Numbered from the stretch's first letter, positions 48,288 through 61,800 are shown. The stretch: 64,000 bases of DNA from Owenia fusiformis (GCA_903813345.2 CAIIXF020000012.1:27728684-27792683), one strand, 5' to 3'. A program made the numbers and translations. The notes: generated from the letters alone by a model not told the origin.

Positions 48288-49770
48288 TCAAGAAAAGATG
48301 TATGTACAGTATCTATTTGCTAAAGTGATATAGGGATTTTTCAAGTTCCTTCCAAATGTAATCAACTTTTTAGGCGTCAAGAACTTCCTTATCCGTTTCG
48401 CGAGTGACTTCTTTGGCGATTGTTGCCTTGTATTTTGTCTATTCGCTTCGTGCTTTGACTCAACTGTCCTGTGGGGAGTTGTTTCTGTTATGCTAGTGGA
48501 ATCGCTCATGTCAACAATTTCACTTGGAGTAGACTCGGAGCATACGTTTGAATCGGGGATGTCGTGGATGTCGAGCATCGGGGCATCACGTGTTAGAGGC
48601 TTCAACGCAGAGATTCCATGCTTTATTTTTGGCATAGTGGTCAAACGTTGGCGTCGCATGGTATTATAGATCTTAGAATCAATGTCAAAGAAATCAACAT
48701 CTGTCGGGGATTGTCTCAAAGGACGAGTGCCCATTCTTATCTTAGGTGATCTGCTGACGCTTCTTGCTTTAATACAATCGGTTGTTTCCTTTTCAATAGA
48801 CCGACTAGCTATGTGTGAGGGGTATATTATCGCAACACCATCTTCTGTCGATCGTTTTGAGTATTTGTCATTCGTGTTGCCAAGGGGCGTCGGTTCCTGT
48901 GCATCGTCAACTTTGACAGTCTCTTCAGCGTGAACTTGCGTTGGCGGAGTCGTGTGGGAACAACCAACAACTCCTGCAATTGATAAAATAAAAACATGAT
49001 TCTAAAATATGACTTAATAAAGTTCATTAGGCCTCAACCGTTACTTTTTACCCGTCACCCAATTGTCAACTATTTTATACAAAATAAGTAGATCATTCAG
49101 TTTGTTATGACGTTCGTTCCCGAAGAATTAGAAAAATTAGAAACTATCGGAAGACAAGTATCGAAAAAGCTATAACAATTACCTTTTAGATAATCTTCCA
49201 AGTATGCAGCGTTTCGTATGACATCTAATATGAGGGCCAAACATGCTGATATGCGACTAAGTAGACTGGCAATACTCTGCATCAAACTATAATAAATAAA
49301 TAATAAGATCGTCACATGTGTTTAATATTCCTGGTGATTTTAATAACATTTTTAAATTGTGACTCTGTCCATATAGATCAGCAAAAAAACGTCGACTTGA
49401 ATAACAAACTTGGGATATTAAAAACTTTCGAGAATAAAATGAAGTAAAAATAGAGAAAGAAAAACGGACTTTTGAAAGAGAGGAGAACTTGTGTGAATAC
49501 GAAAAATCTGCACAGTTGAAGAGCTGTCTTTAGCTATGCTATAATGTAAACTTACTTCGTGACGATATCGATTGCATCCGATGACAGAGCCTGTATCAAA
49601 GACATTAAATCTTCAACCATCACTAAACATCTCTCAACGTACACCATCTTTGCTTTTCTTGTTATTGCAGTTGCGATAAACACGTCTTCGTAAATAGATT
49701 GCATAGACTTCTTTGTTTTGTTAGGTTGCTCTTGGATGTTTGTTGTTACAGACAACCTCCATGATTTCAT
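48288..49770 (-). CDS. Unrecognised three-exon gene (~334 aa)
   Basis: Exons on the - strand: 49770-49556 (71 codons + 2; donor GAA|GTAAGT), 49286-49183 (104 bp; acceptor TTATTATAG, donor AAAAG|GTAATT), and 48973-48288 (acceptor AATTGCAG; TGA). All three phases join cleanly (AA+T, G+GA). Residues ~45-106 form a long hydrophobic/amphipathic helical stretch (VMVEDLMSLIQALSSDAIDIV, in part, then LMQSIASLLSRISACLALIL). The remaining ~225 residues are polar, Ser/Thr/Pro-rich and probably disordered, ending in a basic patch (SPKKSLAKRIRKFLTPKKL). There is no signal peptide and no domain I recognise. A further 5' exon is possible. Function unknown. Confidence 0.6.
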
Positions 49771-49780
49771 AATGTATACA

Positions 49781-49788
49781 TGACGTCA
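49781..49788. promoter_or_regulatory. CRE-type palindrome upstream of the orphan gene
   Basis: TGACGTCA, a full CREB/ATF consensus, 11 bp upstream of the predicted ATG on the - strand. Confidence 0.4.
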
Positions 49789-49843
49789 CAGTGAAATAAT
49801 TATTTCCAGCTCAAGGTCATGTCAATGCGAACTAGATATATTA

Positions 49844-49851
49844 TGACGTCA
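49844..49851. promoter_or_regulatory. Second CRE-type palindrome
   Basis: TGACGTCA 63 bp from the first. The spacing places both in the likely promoter or 5' leader of the - strand gene. Confidence 0.4.
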
Positions 49852-50409
49852 CGTTTGTGTCGTCATGGTAGCAATTAAGTTTGTTTTCAAGTGGAATATA
49901 AGTGTTCAGTCAATCAAATCGTGTTATTCGAATGTTGTAAGCAGACATAGAATTGAATCATGTTTTGGAGAGCAAAATGTTGTTTCCAAAACACAAGGCA
50001 GGGGCATTGTATAATATTTTAATGACCTTACTACGTCTTATCTTCTCACCTCAACTAACCATATATCATTGTTTCTGATAGAGAAATACGGTTTTTAGTG
50101 TTCGTCGGCCAAATTTGACCGACGTTCTTTATATGGTCATTCCTTCTGACGTCATCGTTGAGCCCGGAATTGACCAATGACATGCGCATATTTAATTAGA
50201 ACGCATTTGGCGTATGTTTCTTCAAGCTCGCTGATTAGCACGAAGGTCAAAAGTGATATACCGAAACTGTCACAAGTACCAGTCGTGGGCGGGGCTACTA
50301 AACTGTAATATGGTCTCTACTAGGCAGAGTGTAGTTTAACTAGACTCTGCACGCAGGGTAGTTTCCATCAATATTATACGTTAAGTTGAGCTAAGGTTGC
50401 CAATTCATG
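49852..50409. other. Intergenic, no gene seen
   Basis: Contains an imperfect short inverted pair around 50106-50128 (TCGGCCAAATTTGACCGACG). No coding sequence. Confidence 0.4.
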
Positions 50410-50810
50410 GAGGGGAGTGTACACAGCCTACCACACACACAAACACAGCCTACATACCACCTGACTACACTGTCTACCACACCTGTCTACCACACCTACA
50501 CAGCCTACCACACACAGCCTACCATCTAACTACATTGCCTATCATACACCGACACAACCTACCACCCACAAACACGCTGAGCCTACCATCTAACTACATT
50601 GCCTATCATATACCGACACAACCTACCACCCACAAACACAGCCTATCATCGACCTAAACTGCTACAATCCAACTGCTGCATAACTACCATACACCTACAA
50701 ACTGTCAGCTTACCACCCACAAACACATCGTACCATATACCTAAACTGCCTACCATCCAACTGCACTGCCTACCATCAGATAGACCTACCCAGCCTACCA
50801 TCAAAAAGTA
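50410..50810 (+). repeat. A/C-rich CCTACCACNCACAAACACAG array
   Basis: Irregular repeats of CAGCCTACCACACAC, with a clear 70-80-bp higher-order duplication (GCCTACCATCTAACTACATT twice, followed by TATACCGACACAACCTACC). The open frames are repeat-driven. Confidence 0.85.
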
Positions 50811-51096
50811 AAACGATCGATAAATGGCGCCCTCTTCTAATTACTTTATAACATAAAAACACAATATTCACAACTAGTTCACATTATCGCTGTGTATCAC
50901 ATTCTTGGCTTTTTAAACTTAAAAGTAATATTTGCTATCGTTTTTCAAAATGACATCATCATGGCCACATTCTTTAACGCTAGTTTGTAAGTAATGTTTC
51001 TATTTAACAAAGTGCTATGACATTTAAACGTACACGAAATGGTTTACATATCAACTAAGAAAATCTAAACATGACACGTACTTTCTTATATGACAG

Positions 51097-51205
51097 AAAA
51101 TCTGTTACACGCTGTTGATGAAGAGAGAGAATCCATAGAACACCAAAATGCGGCGTTTATTGATCAACTGGACGATCTGTCAAATGATGATATCAAATAT
51201 AAATA
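51097..51205 (+). CDS. Isolated candidate internal exon
   Basis: Acceptor TATATGACAG and donor A|GTGAGT enclose an open frame NLLHAVDEERESIEHQNAAF, then IDQLDDLSNDDIKYK. Composition looks coding (acidic, helical). No partner exon in a compatible phase was found: the ATG near 50950 with GTAAGT gives a stop. It could belong to a gene whose other exons lie in unrecognised sequence, or be chance. Confidence 0.3.
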
Positions 51206-51917
51206 GTGAGTATTATTTAATTGTCATATTTTTACTGCCTACTTTATTCACATACATGTTTTATGTGTTGTTATTCTATTACTTGAAGCGATAAACCTTT
51301 TATAGAATGTTAGTTCTATACATGTATACTTCCTTATAAATGTCACGCTTGTACACATTCCCGGGTGCACACCGTAGCCAGCAAATGTTAAGAGGGGGGG
51401 GGGGGGGTGCGAATTTTTGGGTGTTGTATTCGAGTGAAGAGTGACCCAAAAAGGGTACGGGGGTTCACCTCTAGACTTTTTTCATAGTTACATCGTATAT
51501 GGTGCATTCTTAGCATCTTTGACTATAATTTGTTAATGTTTTTTCAACAAATTTTCAAAATTGCGATCGCAGTAAGAAGTCTCCTTTAATGATATCATCA
51601 ATGTGTTCAATGTATAGTTCTAAGTAGTCTTCCTAATGACACTGTTTTCATTGTGTGATAAGTAGGTTTAGTTGATTATAAATAGTCTTCTCTTTCGCCG
51701 TAATTTCACCATTGCTAATTACGTCAATTCAAAGTCATCAAACATTGATGTTGTCTTATTTTATGTAAAAACAATATCAAGTTATTTTGAAGACACATAC
51801 TGTAGGTAAAGGGTGCAATTTATTTCATACATATTTTAAACATACTGGATATACGCAAACATGTTTATTTGTAGGTTATTTGTGTGTTTTTGAATACAGT
51901 ATGTAATAAATTGTATT
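51206..51917. other. Intergenic, no gene seen
   Basis: Includes a run of 14 G near 51392. AT-rich otherwise. Confidence 0.5.
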
Positions 51918-51967
51918 ATTAGGAGGCCCTTCAAGGGGCCTCCTATCATTTTTGTAGTTATTCTTCT

Positions 51968-51998
<31 letters not shown>

Positions 51999-54900
51999 TT
52001 AGACTCCAGATGAAATCTGGAGTCTATTGTTTTCGTCAGTTTTCTTATTATTCTTTTTCTTCTTCTTCTTCTTATTATTAGACTCCAGATTGAAAATCTG
52101 GAGTCTATTGCTTTTGCCGGTTTTCTTATTATTATTATTATTCTTTCTCTCTTGTCACGTTTTCTCGGTAACTAGAAGGACTTACTTAAATCTGCTAACA
52201 CAGTCAACTATGTAATGAGGCCTAGTTTCTGGGAAATTAGGTCAACTTTTTATCTAGGTCAAAGGTCAAGAACTAGGTCAAATCGTGGTTTTTCACTATT
52301 TTACAAGTTTTCTCAGTCGTCCTTCGGTATTTTCACTCCGGTTTTTTTTCATCATGTTCCTTAGAAAAAGCTTATTACGAATGGTAAACCGTTTTTTGAT
52401 TACTCTTACCGATTTTGAGATATGGTGTCCGAAAAGTAGGTCAGAACATAAAAAGTTCTCCAAATTCAACGTGTGAATCATCATATAAGTGTAGAATTAT
52501 CTCAGGAATCCGAATCTGCAAACAAAATTTCGATCCGACTTCCGGTTCGGAAGTTATTGCGTTTTGAAATCTCAAAAATCGCTAAATTTGGTGCCCATGT
52601 TAAGCCAATGGGAAAAAAGACTTTTTCGAAGTGTAAAATACAAGATATAGACTGAGTACAGCTTAACATAATGAATGCCTAGAAAAGAAGGGGACCTCAA
52701 AAGCTACATAGCTTCAAAATTTGGACACCAAAATGCCTAGGTCAAAATCTAGGTCAAATTCATAGTTTTTCCTCATTTTTACGATTCTGACACTACACTT
52801 TAATAATTTGCTTCAAAATTTTGTAAACAGGTAGCAAAGAGTGTGCTAATAGTGTTAGCCTTTTGCCGTCAGAAAGTATTTTGACCCACTTTTGAGATAT
52901 GGTGTCCGAAAAGTAGGTCAAAATAAAAAGTTCTCCAGATTCAACGTATGAGTTATGAATTAAGGGTAGAATCTTCTCAGGAATCCGAATCTGCAAACCA
53001 AATTTCGATCCGACTACCGGTTCGGAAGTTATGGCGTGTCCAAAAAGTAGGTCAAAATAAAAAAATTCCAAATTTAACGTATGATTTATGAATTAGGGGT
53101 AGAATTTCGTCAGGAATCCAAATCTGCAAACCAAATTACGATCCGACTTCCGGTTCGAAAGTTATGGGGTTTTGAAAGCTCAAAATTCGCTAAATTTGGT
53201 GCCCCATGTTATGTCAATGAGAAAAAGGATTTTTTGAAGTGTAAAATACCAGATAAAGACTGAGTACAGCTTAATATTCTGAAAGCCTATAAAAGGAGGG
53301 GACCTCGAAGGCTATCTAGCTTTAAAATTTGGACGCAAAAATGCCTTGGTCAAAATCTAGGTCAAATTCATAGTTTTTCCTTATTTTTGCGATTCTGACA
53401 TTACACTTTAAGGATTTGCTTCAAAATTTTGTATACAGGTAGCAAAGAGTGTGCTTATAGTGTTAGCCTTCTGCCGTCAAAAAGTTTTTTGACCCACTTT
53501 TGAGATATGGTGTCCGAAATGTAGGTCAAAATAAAAAATTATCCAAATTTAACGTATGAGTTATGAATTAAGGGTAGAATTTTCTCAGGAATCAGAATCT
53601 TTAAACCAAATTTCGATCTAACTTCTGGTTAGATAGTTATAGCGGTTTGAAGTCTCGAAAAGTCGATATGATGATATCCCCATGTTAAGCTAATAGAGTC
53701 GAAGATAGCCTTCTTAAAAGTTGTCTAAATGTCTATATTCTAGCTGACTCAGCTTATTCTGAATGACTCAGCTTACAAGTTCTGGATGACTCAGCTTAAA
53801 AAAAATGTGAAATCTGGAGTCTTAAATTGAACTTGTTCAATTTACATGTCTAGTTATTATTCCGAGCAAGTTTTCTCAATAACCGTAAGGTTTTCAGTAA
53901 AGTCAGTCATTTGGTCAATTTAGGTCCAGAATCTAGTTCCTCGGAAATTGGGTCAAATTTTTATCTAGGTCAAAGGTCGAGAACTAGGTCAAATCCAGTA
54001 CTTTGTCACTTTTTTCGATTTTCTCGGTCGTCCTTCAATATTTTCGATCCGGGTTTTTTTCATTGTGTTCCTTATAAAAAAGTAGGAAAGCTAGGGTCGA
54101 TTTAGTTTTTTGATATCTCAAACCGATTTCGAGATATCAGTGTCCGAAAACAAGGTCCAAACAAAAGTTCTCCGAATCAAATGTCCAGGATATTAGTCTT
54201 ATAGGAAATCTTCTCAGGATTCCAAATCTGAAAACAAAATTTGGATCAGACTTCCGGTTCTGAAGTTATGGCGTTTTGAAAGCTCAAAAATCGCTAAATT
54301 TGGAGCCCATGTTAAGTCAATGGGAAAAAAGATTTTATTGAAGTGAAAAATACGAAATATAGACTGAGTTCAGCTAAATATAATGAAAGCTTTTAAAAGA
54401 ATGGGATCTCAAAAGCCATCTAGCTTTAAAATTTGGACACCAAAATGCCTAGGTCAAAATCTAGGTCAAATTCAAAGTTTTTCCTTATTTTTGCGATTCT
54501 GACACTACAGATTAATTATACTTTTCAAAATTTTGTATACATGTAGCCAAGAGTGTGCTAATAGTGTTAGCCTTTTGCCGTCAGAAAGTATTTTGCCCCA
54601 CTTTTGAGATATGGTGTCCGAAAAGTAGGTCAAAATAAAAAATTCTCAAAATTTGACGTTTGAGTTATGAATTAAGTATAGAATTTTCTCAGGAATCCGA
54701 ATCTGCAAACCAAATTTCGATTCGACTTCCGGTTCCGAAGTAATGGCGTGTCCGAAAAGTAGGTCAAAATAAAAATTCGCCAAATTTAACGTATGAGTTA
54801 TGAATTAGGGGTAGAATTTTGTCAGGAATCCGAATCTGCAAATCAAATTTCGATCCGACTTCCGGTTGGGAAGTTATGGCGTTTTGAAATTTCAAGAAAA

Positions 54901-55260
54901 ATTGATCTGATGGTATCCTGATAGAAAGTCAAGAGTAGAGAAGAAAATATTGAAAAATGCATCCATCCTTCCTTTCTGATCCTATCCTATCCTTCCTATC
55001 TACCCTTGCTTCGTATCCTCTCCTTCCTATCCTTCCTATTCTATCCCTTCTTCCTATTCTATTCTATCCTTCTTTCCTAGTCTATCCTATCGTTCCTTCC
55101 TATTCTATCCTATCCTTCCTTCCTTTTTCATCCATCCATCTTTTGCTGGATGACTTAGCTTATTTTGGATGACTTGGCTTATTCTGGATGACTCGGCTAA
55201 AAAAAGTCTAGATCTGGAGTCTGAAATTGAACTCGTTCAATTTCCAAAATCTAGTTATTC
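51918..55260. repeat. 3.3-kb repeat block with GACTCCAGAT hairpins and AGGTCA words
   Basis: Begins with the palindrome GGAGGCCCTTCAAGGGGCCTCC (51922-51943), then TTTA repeats and two hairpins GACTCCAGAT...ATCTGGAGTC (51999 and 52081). The body contains about seven copies of AATCCGAATCTGCAAACCAA with CCGACTTCCGGTTCGGAAGT, and three of GCCTAGGTCAAAATCTAGG. Similar ends (TCTGGAGTCTTAAATTGAAC and TCTGGAGTCTGAAATTGAAC) occur at 53815 and 55213. A CCTATCCTTCC pyrimidine minisatellite is at 54955-55140. No coding sequence. Confidence 0.8.
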
Positions 55261-58200
55261 TTTTTAGCATTTTTTCTCCAACTTCCAGCTAGCTTTGACT
55301 TATCTCATATATAATCTTATTAGGGACCTCGGCTGGACTTGTCGGGAAATTAGTTCATATCTAGGTCAAGGTCAAAGGTCAAAATCTAGGTCAAATCTAA
55401 GTTTTTTTCAAGTTTCTCAAATCCTGACACTACACTTCAATATTTTTGGCTGAATTTTTGCATACAGATAGATATTAGTATTCTATTAGTCTAAGCCTTT
55501 TGCCGTCTAGGGAAATTTTGCCTATATTTTGAGATATTGAAGGTCAAAAAAAGGTCAAAAAAGGTCTTTTTTCAACTTGCTTCAAATTGACCAAATTTTT
55601 TTTTAAAACTCATCCACAAGTTCTCAGGATTCCAAATCTGACCTTACTTTTGGCCTTTGACCTTTGGTTGACCTTCAGTGACCTCCGAAAGGTCAAAAAA
55701 GTTGATTTTTCAAATCAAATTTCTGGATTCAAATTTAGGTATATTTATTCACAAAAGACCTTCTGAGGTCTAAGAAAGTAAAATTTGCAAGGTCAAAGGT
55801 CAAGGTCATCAAACGAAATCACAAACTGTGTTTTCTAAGTTTCTCAAAATTGGAGACTACAAATCAATTTTTTTTACTGAAAGTCAGAATATATATTCCT
55901 CTAAAGGTTCTACACATATTAGCAATTGACTATTTATAAAAATTTTGCTCCAGTTTTGAGATATTAGAACTCAAAAACTGAAAAAAGGTCAAATTTCGAA
56001 ATTTTTCAAGGTCAAATTTCAACTTGCTCTAAATTGACCAAACTTTTTTTTAAAAAGCATCTACAAGATCTCAGGAACTCAAATCTGACCTGAGTTTTGA
56101 CCTATGACCTTAAGTTGACCATCAGTGACCTTCGAAATGTCAAAAAAAGTTGATTTTTCAAATTGATTTTCTGGATACAAATTTAGGTTAATTCAATCAG
56201 AAAAGATATACTGAGGCCTAAAAAAGTAAAATTTTCAAGGTCAAAGTTCAAGGTCATCAAACAAGATCACAAACTGTGTTTTCTAAGTTTCTCAAAGTTT
56301 GTGACTACAAATCAATATTTTTCCATGAAAGACTGAATATATATTCATCTAAAGGTTCTACACATATTAGCAATCGATTATCTATTAAAATTTTGCACCA
56401 GTTTTGAGATATCAGAGCTCAAAAACTGAAAAAGGTCGAATTTCGAAAATTTTCAAGGTCAAATTTTAACTTGATCTAAATTCACCAAACTTTTTTTTAA
56501 AACTCATATACAAATTCTCAGGATTCCAAATCTTACCTTACTTTTGACCTTTGACCTTTTGTTGACCTTCAGTGACCTCCGAAAGGTCAAAAAAGTTGAT
56601 TTTTCAAATCAATTTTCTGGATTCAAATTTAGGTGCATTTAATCACAAACCACCCCAAGGATCCAAAAAGTAAAATTTGCAAGGTCAAAGGTCAAGGTCA
56701 TTGAATTAAATCACAAACTGAGTTTTTCAAGTTTCTCAAAATTGGTGACTACAAATCAATATTTTTTTATGAAAGTCTGAATATATATTCCTCTAAAGGT
56801 TCTACACATATTAGCAATTGATTATCTTTTAAAATTTTGCACCAGTTTTAAGATATTAGAGCTCAAAAACTGAAAAAGGTCAAATTTCGAAAATTTTCAA
56901 GGTCAAATTTCAACTTGATCTAAATTGACCAAACTTTTTTTTAAAACTCATCTACAAGTTCTCAGGATTCCAAATCTTACCGTACTTTTGACCCTTGGCC
57001 TTTTGTTGACCTTCAGTGACCTCCGAAAGGTCAAAAAAGTTGATTTTTCAAATCGATTTTCTGGATTCAAATTTAAGTGCATTTAATCACAAAAGACTCG
57101 AAGAGGTCCAAAAAAGTAAATTTTGCAAGGTCAAGGGTCAAGGTCATTGAATTAAATCACAAACTGTGTTTTCCAAGTTTCTCAAAATTCGTTACTACAA
57201 ATCAATATAGTTTAATGAAAGTCTAAATATATATTCCTCCACTTTTTCTTCACATATTAGCATTTGATTATCTATTAAAATTTTGCACCAGTTTTGAGAT
57301 ATAAGAGCTCAAAAACTGAAAAAGGTCAAAATTTCGAAAATTTTCAAGGTCAAATTTCAACTTGATCTAAATTGACCAAACTTTTTTTAAAACTCATCTA
57401 CAAGTTCTTAGGATTCCAAATCTTACCTTACTTATGACCTTTTGTTGACCTTTAGTTGACCTTTAGTGACCTCCGAAAGGTCAAAAAGTTGATTTTTCAA
57501 ATCGATTTTCTGGATTCAAATTCAGGTGTATTTAATCACAAAAGAGGTCCAAAAAAGTAAAATTTGCAAGGTCAAAGGTCAAGGTCATCAAATTAAATCA
57601 CAAACTGTGTTTTCTAAGTTTCTCAAAATTGGAGACTACAAATCAATATTTTTTCATGAAAGTCAGGATATATATTCCTCTATAGGTTCTACACATATTA
57701 GCAATTGACTATTTATTAAAATTGTGTACCAGTTTTGAGATATTGGAACTCAAAAACTGAAAAAAGGTCAAATTTCGAAACTTTTCAAGACTAAATTTCA
57801 ACTTGCTTCAAATTGACCAATTTTTTTTTAAAACCCATCTACAAGTTCTCAGGATTCCAAATCTAACCTTACTTTTGAACTTTGACCTTTGGTTGACCTT
57901 CAGTGACCTCCGAAAGGTCAAAAAAGTTGATTTTTCAAATCGATTTTCTGGATTCAAATTTAGGTATATTTATTCACAAAAGACCTTCTGAGGTCTAAAA
58001 AAGTAAAATTTGCAAGTTCAAAGGTCAAGGTCATCAAACGAAATCACAAACTGTGTTTTCTAAGTTTCTCAAAATTGGAGACTACAAATCAATATTTTGA
58101 AATGAAAGTCAGATTATGTATTCCTCTACTAAAGGTTCTACACATATTAGCAATTGATTATCTATTAAAATTTGGCTCCAGTTTTGAGATATTATAGCTC

Positions 58201-58400
58201 AAAAACTGAAAAAAGGTCAAATTTCGGAATTTTTCAAGGTCAAATTTCAACTTGCATTAATTCGACCAAACCTTTTTTAAAAACCATCTACAAGTTGTCT
58301 GGAGTTCATATATGACCTTGTATTAGAGATTTGACCTTTGGCTGGCCTTTGAATGTTCAGAAACGAATATAGGGCCTCCGTAAGATTGCTTGCAATCTTA
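55261..58400 (+). repeat. ~445-bp tandem array, six to seven units, rich in AGGTCA
   Basis: AAGGTCAAAGGTCAAGGTCA (or a near match) recurs at 55790, 56238, 56682, 57128, 57569 and 58015. Units share TTCTGGATTCAAATTTAGGT, CAGTGACCTCCGAAAGGTCA and AGGTTCTACACATATTAGCA. The block ends near GGGCCTCCGTAAGATTGCTT, which partly mirrors the GGAGGCCC at 51922, so this block and the preceding one may be one nested element. Confidence 0.9.
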
Positions 58401-58613
58401 GATCGTTCGATCTCTAGTTATATCACTATCTAGCTAGCGACAGTATGATTGGTCAAAACCGGGTCACGTGTCTTGGGATATCTGGCGATATTCAATGGCA
58501 ATGCTAATCAGATAAGACAACCGTGAGATATCTAGCGATATCCCACGCTCCCGGGAATTTTCAAAGAATTTGTTTTCGTTCAGTGTAAATAATTTAGTTC
58601 GGTGCAAGTCAAA

Positions 58614-58646
58614 ATGGCAGACGAACCGAGTAGATTCGTATGTATT
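58614..58646 (+). other. Possible first coding exon of the lectin receptor
   Basis: AAAATGGCAGACGAACCGAG can start MADEPSRFV and then T|GTATTT, which would join exon 58900 in phase. The donor is weak and no signal peptide results, so the real first exon may be elsewhere. Confidence 0.2.
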
Positions 58647-58706
58647 TCAATGCTAACCTAGGACTTTATAATATTTGGGATGTTTAGCTAGACAGTGATA
58701 TAATAA

Positions 58707-58844
58707 AACAAATATTTCACTCTATTTTCGGTGAATACCTGTAGCACTTTCACAAGGTGATATTCCACTTGCCCTTCGGGCTTCGTGGAATATCACTTGT
58801 GAAAGATGTACAGGTATTCACCTTAATAGAGTGAAATATTTGTT
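58707..58844. repeat. 138-bp hairpin upstream of the lectin receptor
   Basis: AACAAATATTTCACTCTATT pairs with AATAGAGTGAAATATTTGTT. The arms continue through TGATATTCCAC/GTGGAATATCA to the tip GCCCTTCGGGC. Confidence 0.85.
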
Positions 58845-58899
58845 CAATATTGTAAAAGTTCTGTTGTGTAGTTCTTTGCCGATTTAAATGTTCATTTAG

Positions 58900-61800
58900 C
58901 TCTTGAATGGCCTGAAGAAGAGGTGTCTACCTGCCACCATATACACGGGCATATTGACCTGATATGTAACAGTGGGGGTGGCATCGAGGTCATCAATGCT
59001 GTAGCTCAACCTCTGCCAACTGACAGCACACTAGAATGTGTAAACAACAATAAAGCTACGTGTACAAAGAACCTATCCGAAGAGGTCAAAGCGAGATGTT
59101 CTGGGAAGAGATATTGTAAGTGGAAGATTTCCAAAAATTGGTCCAGGGCGAGGCATCTACGACAGTCAAAGTTCTGCTGTGTGAATCTACCCTGTAATAC
59201 GATTCGATTCAAATGTATTCCAGGTTCGTATTGTAATATCTCACCCATGGAGCCATTCCAAGTATGAAAATGCTCATTTTTGTATTGCCAATTTTTACAA
59301 AATAGCAAGTTGATATTTAGGACATTTATTTAGTAATAAAAAATATAAATACTTTTTTTAGCCTACCCTGCACATTATATTTACTTAAAAATGTATTAAA
59401 TCTCATGAGCAATGGTAATCCTAATCTATGGTTGCTTTCAAACGATTCAAAAGGCTCGTTTTCAATTATGTCATTTAGAATTATGTCACTGTAATGATTG
59501 TCATTTACAGGACAATGTGATCCTCTTCCACCACCTTTGAATGGTTATGTCAGTGTGTCAGATAGTGCGCAAACTATAGGTACCATAGCAACGTATTACT
59601 GCCACGACAACTATGTACTGCATGGGGAAACAACAAGAACATGCAGCATGCAAACTGATTATGCATATAGATGGAATCATTTGGAGCCAGATTCAATCCC
59701 AATGTGCAGTAAGCTTTTCCAATTCTAATTTCTAATTACAACAAAATATATTTCACATTTTAGAGAACATAAGAAATATATAGTATTGTGTGAATTATGT
59801 TAATTGGTAACGCCGAGAAAGGTACAAAACAGCTTATGTTTACAAACTTGAGCGACACAGCATAGTAAATTATATTTATTACAAGTACTACGGATACCTT
59901 TTGCGATTCTAAATTTACATACTACACCTCTTTCATATAGATATAGACCATACACTGTGCAGCAGCCCACGGGGGATACGGACCACCGAGATATATGCTC
60001 TTGGAAACACATGCTACAAATTAAATGGTAAAAAAGACTATACTTACAGTCAGGCCAACGCAAGATGTTCAAGAGACGGATGGGAACTCGCTACTCTTGA
60101 TAACAACCGTATCTATAATCGGATTATAGATCACATTGTCCAAACGATCAACTGGATCGGTGATCCAGGAGAGGACGGGAACATATATTGGATTGGGGGT
60201 GAGTTGGAAAATGTAGCATTGCTATTTAATTGCTCAATTTTGTTATAGCTATTTTGATTTTGCATATATCAATTGGACAACATTTAAGCAGAAGTGCCAC
60301 TACGGAGACCAAACACCGTTCACAAAAAGTTGGAGACAATAACAATATGTCACGACTTGTGGTGATAACATAAAAAGGATAAATTCCGTCCACCAAAAAG
60401 TATTTTGCTAACATGTTATTTCAGTTGGTAAAGCGTCACAACCGAAGGCGTGCTACTTTGTCAACTTGGACAAGGATCATGTTGATCCTAAAAAGCAAAT
60501 TGTGCAATACGAAGTCGGAGATAGCTGTAACCAGATGAACGGTTACATATGCCAGTATAGTAAGTGAAAATGTATTGTGTCCACTTGTGACCACTATGTA
60601 ATGCCTCGGTCACATTTGATCTACGGCAACCGTAGCTTCCAAAATTTACAAACCATGGAATATAGCTTTAAACCATTTAATACAGATTTTTGCTGTTTGA
60701 CTCAGAACGAAGCTGATAGTTTCAACAACTGGGTGTTTTGGGAATATGAGTTACACATTCCAAATGTGATGATTCTGAGGAACTTTGAAATATTATTTGA
60801 AGTTGAAAGAAAAACAAAATAAATAGAGGTGAATAACCTGAAAACCATTTTTTCTATGGAATAAAGAGAATATCCTATGATTTAATCATTGATATCTCCA
60901 TTTCCCTGCAATGCCTTTTCGTGTAGATATTATTATTCTTGGACATAGATAAAAATCATGTCACCAATGTATTACAGAGTAGCATGTAAATTATTATGTT
61001 CCTGTAATGAATCTCCATTTTTTTTAGATATTTCCAAGCACGAATATTGGACTGAAAAAGCAACTCACACGAGAGAAGAATCACAATATGAAAAGAGAAC
61101 AGAGCCTAGAATGAATAAAATCCTAGACAAAGCCAAAACAACGCCTGAAATTGATGAATTACAATATAAATACACAACGACGCCTGAAATAGATAAACCG
61201 CAATATAAATACACAACGATACCTGAAATAGACGAAGCGCAATATAAATACACTACGACGCTTAAAATAGACGAACCGCAATATAAATACAAAACGACGC
61301 CTAAAATAGATGAACCACAATATAAATACACAACGACGCCTGAAATAGATGAATCACAATATAAATACACAACGACGCCTAAACTAGATGAATTACAATA
61401 TAAATACACAACGACGCCCAAAATAGATGAATCATTATTCACAACGACGCCTAAAATAGATGAATCACAATATAGATACACAACGACGCCTAAACTAGAT
61501 GAATCACAATATAAATACACAACGAAGCCCAAAATAGATCAATCGCAATATAAATACACAACGACGCCTAAACTGGATGAATCACAAGAAAGAAGTAGAG
61601 TGTTACCTAAAATAGATGAATCAAAGTATGAAGGTAAAGGAAAGCTTAAAACACACGACAAAGATAGAGCGAAGTCTGAAATAGATGAATCACAATATAA
61701 ATATACAATGACGCCTAAACTAGATAAATCACAATATAAATACCCAACGACGCCTAAAATAGATGAATCACAATATAAATATACAATGACGCCTAAAATA

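Noticed and set aside
50397-50811. Thr/Pro/His-rich frames
   Set aside because: Read out of the A/C-rich CCTACCAC repeat.
52027-52655. Several 60-codon frames around 52.0-53.3 kb
   Set aside because: The same short frames recur because the DNA is repeated; they are broken differently in each copy.
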